Below, piece by piece: positions 14,040 through 23,684 of a DNA stretch of 64,000 bases (position 1 is its first letter; each line of letters begins with the position of its first letter). Source of the stretch: Iris pallida (taxonomy: Eukaryota; Streptophyta; Magnoliopsida; Asparagales; Iridaceae); the NCBI GenBank assembly GCA_029216955.1, contig JANAVB010033217.1, positions 2,900,854 through 2,964,853 on the forward strand. The letters run 5' to 3'. Under the pieces are notes generated by a model, which saw only the letters and a program-made list of their open reading frames with translations, was not told the origin of the DNA and ran no database searches. The position numbers were made by a program, and so were the translations under genes.

Positions 14040-14354
14040 TTATCCTCTACGAAGGCGCAGATAGATCTCTTTCCTCAGCCACTGCGCATAAGTACGATCC
14101 ACGCCAGCAAAATCAATATCCATAGGAGATTGATGATTGGAACTCCCGGTGCAACTGCCCTCTGGTGCCACCTCCTCAGCAGGAGGAGGTGGCACTACCT
14201 CCTCAGCAATAGGAGGTTGTACTACCGACTCAACAACAGGTGGTACTACCGACTCAGCAGTAGGTACCACTACCGACTCAGCAGGAGGTGGCACTACCTC
14301 CTCAGCAGCAGAAGTTGCCTCTCTCAAGCGACGTCCTCGGGTCTTGGGTGCCAT
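14040..14354 (-). pseudogene. CACTA-2 second gene, N-terminal fragment
   Basis: ATG at 14354 opens MAPKTRGRRLREATSAAEE, followed by a Pro/Val/Glu-rich repeat (PPAESVV, PTAESVV, PPVVESVV, PPIAEEVV, PPPAEEVA) and a close at 14040. In CACTA-1 the second gene also begins with a basic N-terminus followed by a low-complexity region. It too starts a little downstream of the acidic C-terminus of the first gene, as here (14463-14580). The conserved Transposase_24 part is missing, so this is a truncated remnant on the minus strand. No function remains. Confidence 0.5.
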
Positions 14355-14462
14355 CTGGTAAGATTGATGGAAACATGGAGATTAATTACGGATTAAACAA
14401 AATAACAATATTAGACGTATAATGTAGAAGATTCATTGTTGTATGGAAATGACAGTATTAGA

Positions 14463-14640
14463 CGTCCTCTGCGTCCTCATCTTCCTCTTCCTCCTCATCT
14501 TCGCTTTCATCTATTTCGTTTTCCTCTTCGGATACTTCAACCTCTTCAAATACTTCAACCTCCAACGGTGAATGACCCTCAACAGTCTTGCCTTAAACTT
14601 GAAGCCATTAACAACATAGCCTGACAGTACGAAATGAGTC
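14463..14640 (-). pseudogene. CACTA-2 tnp2 gene, C-terminal remnant
   Basis: The minus strand carries SGYVVNGFKF, close to the NGY-VNG motif that precedes the DUF4216 part of tnp2-type proteins. It then has a frame jump and the acidic tail VSEEENEIDESEDEEEEEDE, ending in a stop near 14463. CACTA-1 ends its tnp2 gene with a similar acidic tail (27180-27293). The middle of the gene is deleted. This ties the fragment at 14040-14354 and the terminus at 17355 into one deleted CACTA element. Confidence 0.5.
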
Positions 14641-14864
14641 TCACAACCAGAATATAGAGGAGTAGAGAAGGCCCCCTCTCTGACCCCCCTCTACTTCCCT
14701 ACTTACCTATCTATTACTAAGATATCTTATATATATCCTTCTAGGATACTCACTCTATACCGATATCTTAAATTTGATTTTCAACGCTTACCTATCGCCT
14801 AGACGCCTAAGCGATCAATATAAGGGTGTAACCCTCATGATACTAGTAGTTCATAAAGAACTGA

Positions 14865-16320
14865 ACCTTGTTGTCCAAGGAATGGCATCTATAATCTTAT
14901 TAGCTGATATAGGCTAACCCGCATGATACTAATACCATACCCCATTGTGAGCCACTGCAAAAATAGCATGGACTGAACCTAGTATATTGTACTGAACCAA
15001 AGCTAATTTCCTTCACTCATAACCCCTGCTACCAAGTCCTCTTCACATTTCAGTTAGCTAACTACTATATATATATTTCCTTAACTGAACAACATATAGG
15101 AATCCAAAGTGGAAAATGACTTATAGTAGTGTCTCATGGTCACTAGCTCACTGCAGGATCCTTGCATGCTCCTGCAATACAGGGAACCTACAACCTGTCA
15201 CTAATACTGCTATGCATACAACCAAGGTTGCATTCAAATGCTCCCTACTCAAGCTTTCCTCCCATATCTTAAATAGACTGCCACAAAGACCAATTAAATC
15301 ATCAAACAAGACAGAACATTAATACATCCAAAGAAGGTTGGGACTAAAAGGAGAGTGGACTGAACCTATTAACTAATACAAATGTGAATCCAAGGAAAAT
15401 GAGAAGGTACTTGACTCAGATGGACTAAACAAAGTGTTCAATGGGACAGGTCCTAAAGAAAACATGGACTGAACAATAGATGAAATGGGACTGAACAAAT
15501 ATCTGAGCCTATCCCTCGTATCTCATGGACTGATATCAAGAGTGGGTTTTACATGGATTGCATAATGAATGGTAGGAAGAACTGAATTCATAAGGGAATG
15601 GGATTTCCTAAATGTATACAAGGATTGAATGAGTGTATGGTCTGAACATGCATCATGTAACCTGCACATAATATATATATAAACTGAACAAAGGCTGGAC
15701 TCTCTAAATCTGGGATGAACCATACGGTATAATGTAATAAGAGGCTTAAACCACAATAAGTTTGTAAACTGAAATAAGGGTGTGTAGTTCCCTATAGGAC
15801 TGAACTAAGGAATTAATGACTGAACTAAGTGTACAATGTGGACATAACATTCAAGGAAAGACTGAATACATGTTAGGCCATCTACTGAACATTAGTACAT
15901 AAGGACTGATACATACAAAAAGAAGAAGGACATTACCCAGGTATAGGCTCGACCTCATTGAGTGGACTGATGCATTAGTTAGGAAAATGAAACTCAATGG
16001 AACACTTGACTTAGGAGTTGGGACTGAACATCAAAACTAAAACCAAAGGGAACTGAACTATGAGTTATCTGGACAAGGAATGAAAGGGAATTGACTGATC
16101 AGTAGTAGGTAGCAGAATAAATGTTGACCCAATGTCCAAAGGGACAGATACAATCAGATGCAGTGCACAAAAAAACTAAAATGGACAGAATAATATATAC
16201 TGGACAGAGCAGTGAATTAGACAACATTTGATGGCTAAACATGCCTAAGGATCTGAATAATGTAAGGAAATTGGGACTCCCTGTTGCAGGGATAGATCAA
16301 ACAAGGTCTGAATGATACCT
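14865..16320. repeat. Dispersed GGACTGAAC word array (about 1.45 kb)
   Basis: The word ACTGAAC, often GGACTGAAC, or a one-base variant occurs more than 20 times, all on the plus strand, at irregular spacing of about 20-100 bp (for example 14969, 15356, 15464, 15488, 15680, 15798, 15817, 16021, 16051). The sequence between the words is not repeated. It lies inside the deleted CACTA-2, between its 5' terminus and its coding remnants. No gene is seen. Confidence 0.6.
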
Positions 16321-16499
16321 AGGTGACAGTTAATAACATCAAAAGTGGACTCTACGACACAAGGTACAGGAATCAACCCATAGTGAACAGAGCACTAGGT
16401 AATAGACCCCCACATCAAACTTTAACCTATCAAACCATTATAATATCACTAGATAATCATAGTATATGTATAACATGACAATTCAAACCCAAAGCAACT

Positions 16500-16815
16500 T
16501 GTAAAGCCCCTCCCACCACCCCCACCCCACCACAGCCAGCACCCCCTCCCCTCCCCCCCCCCCCCCCCCCCCCCCCGCGGGGACCCCCACCACCGCCAGC
16601 TTCACCCGCGGCGACCCTTGCACCCCCCCCCCCGCGGCAACCCCCACCACCGCCAGCTTCACCCGCGACGACCGCTAGCACCCCCTCCCCCCGCGGCCAA
16701 CACCCCCCCTCGCGGCTAGCAAGTCCCCGCTGCCCGCCCCCTCCCACCACCGCTGGCCAAGAGAGAGAGAGAGTTACCTCGATAAGTGCAAGCGTCTAAG
16801 AGAGAGAGAGAGAGG
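16500..16815. repeat. C-rich low complexity and GA microsatellite
   Basis: 16500-16760 is almost pure C-rich sequence with imperfect CCACCGCCAGCTTCACCCG repeats and C homopolymers. 16761-16815 has two (GA) runs. In the minus orientation of CACTA-2 this would be the leader just inside the subterminal region, matching the CT-rich leader of CACTA-1 at 21940-22120. The 97-codon Gly-rich frame on the minus strand is an artefact of composition. Confidence 0.7.
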
Positions 16816-16854
16816 AGAGAAAAAATTGGGGGGAATGAAATTTTCCTCCCGTCG

Positions 16855-17355
16855 GTTCAACTTAAGCTAGGCTTTCAACTTAGCGACGGACTAGCGACGG
16901 ATAAAATCCGTCGCTACTTAGTCGTTAATCTCACGCGATATTTTTCAAATTTTTCCAACTACTTAGTGACCACTTAGCGACGGACCATACGTCCGTCGCT
17001 AATATCCCATCATCTGGTCGACGGATTATCCGTCGCTAAGTGGTCGTAAATTCCTCCGCCAGCTAATGACATTTTCCCGCAATTTTTTTAACATTTTTTC
17101 GCCAACTAGTGACTACCGAGTGACTACTTGCCGACGGATTTTTATTCCGTCGCTATTGTACCGACCGCGTGCCGACGGATAGGGGGCGGATATTCATCCT
17201 TAAAATAAAAAAAATGGGTATGCGGTTAGCCGGAAAGTCGTCGCCAGGTTGTCGGTAATCCGTCGCTACGGACGACGGATTTATTCCGTCGCTACGGACG
17301 ACGGATTTATTCCGTCGCTAAAACGTCGTCGCCAATTTACTATATTTTGGTAGTG
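16855..17355 (-). mobile_element. CACTA-2 5' terminus with subterminal repeats
   Basis: The stretch ends TATTTTGGTAGTG at 17355; on the minus strand this begins CACTACCAAAATATAG. Inside are more than a dozen copies of CGTCGCTA / TAGCGACGG on both strands, the short inverted motifs expected in CACTA subterminal regions as transposase-binding sites. Coding remnants at 14040-14640 have the matching minus orientation. The other terminus was not found, so the element is probably deleted at its 3' side. Confidence 0.65.
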
Positions 17356-17439
17356 GTAGGACTTAAACACGCTATATAATGATGTCTATATAATAGGTTT
17401 TGCTCCCTCGTGTCGCTACAAGAAGCATGGCAAATGTCC

Positions 17440-17571
17440 TTAAGGCACTAGCCTAATTGTAGTGTGGGAGGTTGTCCGAGCACAGGTCTCGGATTCGAAT
17501 TCCTCCTTGAACGGCTGGGTGACATGGAGCCACGGTTAAACTTGGGAAAAGGACACATAAAAAAAAAATGG
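17440..17571 (+). mobile_element. tRNA-derived SINE with A-tail
   Basis: A B-box-like GGATTCGAATTCC (17491-17503) and a weak A-box region precede an A-run just before 17570. The body is flanked by near-identical repeats GCATGGCAAATGTCC (17425-17439) and GCATGGCAATGATCC (17572-17586), which I read as the target duplication. Confidence 0.6.
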
Positions 17572-17775
17572 GCATGGCAATGATCCACTCCCAATATCTA
17601 ATGAAACCCTCTGACTCGCTGCACCATGCATTGGGTGGCGAATTCCATAATCAATCAGTGAACGCCTTGTAAATCAGGTAGGATGCTAGATTTTTTTTAG
17701 GTTTTGATAGGTTTCATTTGTCTCTTTGGAGAAGAGACCAAACTGAAATGTATTTTAATCCCTCAAATTCTCTTA

Positions 17776-18128
17776 GGCTGTGTTTGATTGGACTTTTTTT
17801 CCATGCAAAATATTTCTGTTACAAATTTTCTACCAATTGTAGTGTTTGATAGCTCATGTTTTCCAAAAAAAACTATCATTTTTTATATTTTTTCTAAAAT
17901 GATGAAAAATGAAACATGTCCAACCCACAGGAAAATATCATTTTTCAAGAAAAATAACTATTTTTCGTGAAAAATAACTATTTTTCGTGAAAAATAATGA
18001 CAATCAAACACCTAAATTAATTTTTCTATGAAATTTTTTTAATTTTATGGAATTATTTTTCTAGAAAAATAATTATATGAAATTAATTTCTTTTTCACAT
18101 ATTTTTTACCTTCCAATCAAACACACCC
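17776..18128. mobile_element. Tourist-like MITE (PIF/Harbinger type)
   Basis: Inverted ends GGCTGTGTTTGATTGGA and TCCAATCAAACACACCC are flanked directly by TTA (17773-17775 and 18129-18131), the target duplication of PIF/Harbinger elements. At 353 bp, AT-rich and non-coding, it matches Tourist MITEs. The 60-codon frame inside is not a gene. Confidence 0.85.
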
Positions 18129-18131
18129 TTA

Positions 18132-19094
18132 ACGAATCGTTGCCAAGGATGTCCGTACCACGTATGCCATAACGGAATTGCATGAGAACTGTGGTTGCTA
18201 GAGACTAGAAACTGTAACCCAAAATATACACCAACCCGCACAGTACTGAATGGGCTTCAGCCCACAGACACCAAAACTTACCAAATAGTTGGAAGAAATC
18301 AGTAAATACAAAAAGGATCATCTCTCATTTCGGATGTACAACTAAAACATCCATACATGTTCCTCTCACGTAGAACATTACAAATAATATTTATCGTCTT
18401 CATCAGCATCTTGATCAAAACGAACGCCTTCTAAATATTATTGAAAACAACAAAAGTTAATTGCTCCCGAGTTTCATTTGAAATGGAACATTTAAAAAAA
18501 CAAATTTAATGGGAACCAAATCACCTAGTAGCTAGAGGTCAGCAGAGTCCATTTTTGTTCACCACCAAAACTAGGTGTGATGTTCATCTCCCATCCCTAC
18601 AAAAAAAGAGAGGATATGTGATAAATTAAATAACAAAACCATTTACAAAGTAGTTTGTGTGGAATAAAAATATCACGTATATATTTTTTTTTGGAGGATA
18701 CTTATCTCATATAGTTTTGATAGGTGAACAAAAATGAACTCGTGGTCAGTATTAGAATGACTGCAACGTACGTATAAACGTCCATTCGGGCTTTGCATCT
18801 AGATGTTTGCTTTCCCAGCCGTGAGTCATCCCGCTCTCCTAATCATACATACATATCCGCAACAGTCACAGGGATTCTGACTTTCCGATCGAGCTTTCAC
18901 GAGGACAGACAGATCATGAATGAAGGGACACTTAATTCCTCCCTAACTTTTGGTATTCAATGCAGAAAGAATATGAAGCAACCAAGTAGCACACTTGGAA
19001 CTCCACGCCATATAGTTGGAAGGGACGGGAGAAGTGTGCAGAGAGCTTTTTTTTTTTCGTACAGATGGAATATGTGACAGCGAATTGCTTTTTG
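18132..19094. other. No gene or repeat recognised
   Basis: AT-rich sequence with no credible open frame, splice pattern or terminal repeat that I can support. Confidence 0.5.
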
Positions 19095-19108
19095 ACTCGA
19101 CACAGAAC

Positions 19109-19216
19109 GTTTGTGCTCTCTGGCCTAGTGGTATTAGAACGAATATCAGGAATGACCGACAAGGTTCGAGTCCTCCAATTATGTGTATGAGTGGGATTTC
19201 AAAAAAAAAAAAAAAA
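19109..19216 (+). mobile_element. tRNA-derived SINE with A/B boxes, A-tail and target duplication
   Basis: A box TGGCCTAGTGG (19121-19131), B box GGTTCGAGTCC (19163-19173) and an A-run ending at 19217 give the classic plant SINE layout. The flanks ACTCGACACAGAAC (19095-19108) and ACTCGGCACAGGAC (19217-19230) match at 12 of 14 positions. Confidence 0.85.
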
Positions 19217-19509
19217 ACTCGGCACAGGACTTAATTTATAGGACTAATTAGAGTTTAGATTCTGAATTTTATACTAGCTTAGAGTTTAGATTTTTAACAT
19301 GTCAAATTAGAAAGTTTAGGTCATGCAATTTTTTTTTTTCAATCTTTACCATTATACTCTCCATTTTATATTAAAAAAATTATTCTCATGTATTGGGAGG
19401 AAAGATATAATAAAAAAAAAAATTCAGGATCAAAAATTTTCAATTGGACATGTTAGGGTTTACACTCTAAGTTGGTATAAAATCCAGGATCTAAACACTA
19501 ATTAGCCGT

Positions 19510-19917
19510 AATTTATAAAGGCACGGTAAAAGTAACTCCAAATGGACTATTCAAATATTTACAAATTTCTCATTCAACTTTTTTATATTAAAAGACTGTC
19601 CACTACATATACATAGTTGTTAAAAATTTTGACAGTCCTATTAATATAATTTTTGACTACCAACATAAATTCTGGATCTACTCAGCACTGCAGAAAAATT
19701 ATATAATCTTGTATTTAGAATTTTTCCACGATTTTGTATCCATTATGTAGTGGAAGCTGTCAAAAAAAAAATGACAGTCCATTATGTTAGTATCACTATC
19801 AAATTTTTTTAGCAATTATGTATCCGTAGTGGACAGTGTCTTAGTAAAATAAAATTAATGACAAACCTGTAAATACTTGAACAGTTTCGAATATTTTTTA
19901 CTGTGCCTTTATAAATT
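19510..19917. mobile_element. Foldback/MITE-like element with long terminal inverted repeats
   Basis: The left end AATTTATAAAGGCACGGTAA pairs with the right end (reverse complement AATTTATAAAGGCACAGTAA). Pairing continues with interruptions for over 100 bp per arm, including GACTGTCCACTAC...ATACATA and its inverse at about 19590 and 19830. Non-coding, 408 bp. No clear target duplication is visible, so the superfamily is open. Confidence 0.65.
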
Positions 19918-19942
19918 GCATGCAGATGTGAGAAAACCTTTA

Positions 19943-20218
19943 GGCCTCGTTTGGTTCGCGGAATCATCGGATTGGAAAAGAAAAATAATTACTTTCCAAT
20001 GTTTGGATGCCAAAGGAATTGAGGAGTAAAGGAAAGTAATTCTCAATAGAAGAAAAATTATAAGAAAAAGTGATTCTATCTATCCAAGTAAGAAATCACT
20101 TTTCCACATTAAAGTTATATCTTTTCTTTTCAAATTTTTTGATATTTTTAAATATCAAAAAAAATTAATAAATATTATAATTTTTATTTTCTTTCCAATC
20201 CGCAAACCAAACGAGACC
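19943..20218. mobile_element. MITE with GGCCTCGTTTGGTT ends
   Basis: Inverted ends GGCCTCGTTTGGTTCGCGGA and TCCGCAAACCAAACGAGACC flank 276 bp of AT-rich non-coding DNA. A TTA precedes the left end but is not matched on the right, so the target duplication is lost or is of another type. The terminal sequence is of the Tourist kind. Confidence 0.7.
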
Positions 20219-21120
20219 GCTTTCACCGTTTCAATATGATGGAGTGGGGCTGAATGAAATGTTCCCCATGCAGTGGCAATCATGGATCAAAATTGTATAT
20301 GTGATGGGTTTGAAAAATAGGCAGCCATTGTCAACCAGACATGTCAGATCAGTAACTACTTTTGGGGGAGGTGGTACGTGATGATAGGGCAGTCCCATGT
20401 GAGTTCTTGGGAAGTGGGGACTACATATATGAGAAGTGTGAAACTCCATGGTGCCACACTTATTTTTGCTTGATTAGGTCTTCATGGAAATATTTCCCCC
20501 TTCTGAAATTCCTCGAGAAGAGAATTTTGCAGTAATCTCAACCATATAGTCGCAATTGTTTTGAATAAAAATTCAAATGTTCTTAAAATTTTAGGTCCAC
20601 AAGTATCTTCAAATAATTAACAACCATCTCCCCTTAAATAAATACCAGGACAGCGATGTAGAATGCTCTCATCAAGTCTCCGGTACAATAGAGAATCGGA
20701 GTACGTCATCCAATTTGATTAGGACAGGTAGGACGAACGAAACCAGGAGTACGCTATCATATTCTTCTAAGGGTATGTTTGAAAATAGTTTTTTCTTTTT
20801 TTTTTATCGATTTAAATTTTTTTTTTAATTTAGACCGACAGTTATGAATTGTTTAAAAATAAATTTACTCACTAATTTTGGTCGGCTCAAATATTTTCTA
20901 AAATTTTTCTTTTATCGATTTAAAAAAAAAACATTTGAGCCGGTTATTTATGAATTGTTTTAAAAAAATTACTTGGTTATTTTTGAGTCACTAATTTTAA
21001 TCAGCTCAAACATTTTCCAAAACCAACCGAGTATAATTTTGGATGTTTTTATAAACGAAAAATTGTACGATAAGCACTAAAGTTTTAATTTATTGTATAA
21101 AAGGAACTAAGTTTCCAAAA
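20219..21120. other. No gene seen; AT-rich with TCGGCTCAAA-type repeats
   Basis: No supported gene. Around 20800-21040 the motif GTCGGCTCAAA...TTTTC and inverted relatives (TTTGAGCCGG) recur, with poly-T and poly-A runs, suggesting a decayed inverted-repeat element. The Pro-rich frame at 20231-20449 lacks support. Confidence 0.5.
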
Positions 21121-21592
21121 ATTTCATTGGTAGCATCCTTACGCCTCTTAATAGGACGTTTAAATTTTTACGCCCTAAATTTGGGCGTCAGAATGGAAGT
21201 AATTGGTTTAATATCAAGTTTAGATTTACGTTTAGGATTTAGAAGGTTATTAAATGTTGGGGGTTATTATGGAAGAAAAAAATGGCGCCCATCTTTAGGT
21301 CAATTTTTCCATTTTGGCGCCCAATTTTTGGGCTTTTTTCATTTTGGCGCCCAATTTTTTGGCTTCTCTTTCATTTTGGCACTCAATTTTTGTGCCTTTT
21401 TTTAATTTTTAATTTTTTTTACCACATCGTACTAATTGTTACAATGGCTATTGCAATGTACATATTTTCACAACGTATATATTTTACAAAGGCTATTTCC
21501 GTTGGCCGCAAAAAAAAAAGAAAAAAAAACGCCCAACTTTTAGGCGTGGGAAGAAAAATAACGCCCTATTTTGGGACGTCAAATTTCTACGG
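21121..21592. repeat. Host element interrupted by CACTA-1 (left part), with CGCCCAAATTT motifs
   Basis: Words such as ACGCCCTAAATTTGGGCGT and TTTTGGCGCCCAATTTTTGG recur, including a tandem set of about 30 bp at 21300-21400. Related words (GACGCCCAAATTTAGGGC) continue right of CACTA-1 at about 44670-44725, so CACTA-1 landed in a pre-existing repeat element. The last three bases, CGG (21590-21592), are the target duplication. Confidence 0.6.
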
Positions 21593-21604
21593 CACTACTA
21601 AAAT

Positions 21605-21890
21605 AAGTCATATCAGCGACGTAATTAGCGACGCCAACTTAAAACGTCGCCAATATTTTTGGTTTTAGCGACGCCAAATCTAAGCGTCACAATACGTCGC
21701 TGGTAGCGACATACAGCGACATATTGCGACTACCTATAGTCTAATAAAAACCAACGTCGTTGATTTGTCGGAAAACGTCGCTAGTTTTATCAGTTCAGCG
21801 ACGTTTAGCGTCGCAAAGATTATAACATTGCCGAATATTAAACCAATACCGACGCTTTGCGACGTATTTCGGACGTCGCTAATTTCTGCT
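21605..21890. promoter_or_regulatory. CACTA-1 5' subterminal repeats
   Basis: Repeated AGCGACG and CGTCGCTA words on both strands, more than 15 within 285 bp, next to the terminus. In En/Spm such subterminal arrays bind the element's own DNA-binding protein; that role here is inferred from position. A CT-rich leader follows from about 21900. Confidence 0.75.
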
Positions 21891-22121
21891 AAATAGGGTT
21901 TCCTCGGTTCCACTTTTCATTTCTCCCTCTCCCCAAATTTTTTGTTCCCGCCCCTCTTCCCCCGACCTCGACGACAGCCCGACCCCCTTCCCTCCGGCGC
22001 CGCTCATCCTCCTCCTCCATCGCGAGCTCCTTCTCCTCCCTCCGGCGAGCCCCTTCTCCTCCTCCTCCACCGCGAGCCCCTTCTCTTCCTCCACCGCGAG
22101 ATCCTCCTCCTCCACCACCGC

Positions 22122-22563
22122 GAGGAGACTGAAGGTAAACCCTAACCCTAATTGAGGTATTTTTCGTGTCCAAAATGGACACGGAGACACATTACGACCA
22201 TGTGTTCACTGATACAGTGTGTTCGTGAGGTTTTGGACACTTTGTGTCCATTTGTTGGACACGTGGACACCCGCAAGCATGCATATATATATGTATTTCA
22301 CCTTTGTACACTTAATCCCCTCCTCCTCCACCACCGAACTTGTCCTCCTCCTCCTCTTCCACCACCGTGAGGAGACTGAAGGTAAACCCTAACCCTAATT
22401 GAGGTGTTTTTCGTGTCCAAAATGGACACGGAGACACGTTACGACCATGTGTTCACTGATACAGTGTGTTCGTGAGGTTTTGGACACTTTGTGTCCATTT
22501 GTTGGACATGTGGACACCCCCAAGCATGCATATATATGTATTTCACCTCTGTACACTTAATCC
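22122..22563. repeat. Tandem duplication with 247-bp period in the CACTA-1 leader
   Basis: GAGGAGACTGAAGGTAAACC starts at 22122 and again at 22369. The sequence after each start is nearly identical for about 195 bp, through GTGTCC/GGACAC-rich DNA to CTGTACACTTAATCCCC. Each copy contains a telo-box (AAACCCTAACCCTAA, 22137-22151 and 22384-22398) and a possible splice donor AAG|GTAAAC. The duplication therefore doubled the putative 5' UTR exon end and intron start. Confidence 0.85.
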
Positions 22564-23684
22564 CCTATATACACTTGTGTATTTTCGTATTAATTTGGAT
22601 TTGCATATTGGGTTTGGGTTTCGATATAGTGTTTGATACATTGTTTCACCTTGCAACATTCCTACACTTATTTTAGACAACAAGTATATGAACCAATTAG
22701 TCAACATCTATTTGTTGAAGTATGGTACTCTATTCTTCGTAAGTTCTAGCTATATATGTCTCAAGATCCAATACTCGAAAATCCCAACAAGAAGAAGAAG
22801 AAAAGAATAAAATAACATCGCTCAGCACCCTATGACAACTCTTTGTAGAATTGTGTTAAAGTGTGAGTTCTACAGTATGGTTCTCTTTGTAGAATAAAAT
22901 AACATTGCTCAACCCTATCGATCCTCCATACAAGTCTTCCTTCATCTATTGTCTTAAAGTGTGAGTTCTACAGTATGGTTCTCTTTGTACAATTGTGTCT
23001 TATTTTAGACAACAAGGGTTTCCTATTTTTATAGGTAACATGGCAACATGTGTAAGGGAACATATAGGTGTGTGTTTGTGTTTGAAAGGGAGTGTCACAA
23101 GAGTAAGACGTGAGCATGTGTTAGTATTTTGAGCTGTGAGAGTGTTTGTTCTATTGAGGTTAGTACCAACTGGCAAGTTAGGTTAAAAGAACCTGGGAAC
23201 TATGGTGTGGTTGTATACATCATGTATATGTATGTGTGTGTCTAGTGGGAGAAAGGGGGAGGGTTAACTAGTACCAGGTATTTGGAGAGGAGGGAGAGTT
23301 TATACTAGTATATATAGACTAATATCCTAAAACTTGACTTATATAACTTAGAAATGGCTAGTTTGACCAAGTTGGACTAGTTTAGCTTAGAGTTGGCTCG
23401 GTTGGACTATACATAATATATAGACTAATATCCTAAAACTTTACTTCTACAACTCAGCCTATATGAAATATTGTAGACACGGGTGATATACCGCCGCGAT
23501 AATCTCTGACCACTGCACGCACAAACACGCGAAAGAAAAGTTAGCAATGCGAAAAGAAGATGACAGATAATCTCTGACCATTTAACGTAAAATATCATGT
23601 GTACATATACTGCGGAAAGTGTAGACCGCATTAACTGACAATTGCATATCATTCACTACCTTGATGTATCTATCTTACAGAATT

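Noticed and set aside
17341..17360. Full boundaries of CACTA-2
   Set aside because: The other CACTA terminus could not be found to the left, so no complete element is claimed.
22137..22151. Telomeric repeat
   Set aside because: Only two CCCTAA units, in a leader next to a splice donor; a telo-box is the better reading.
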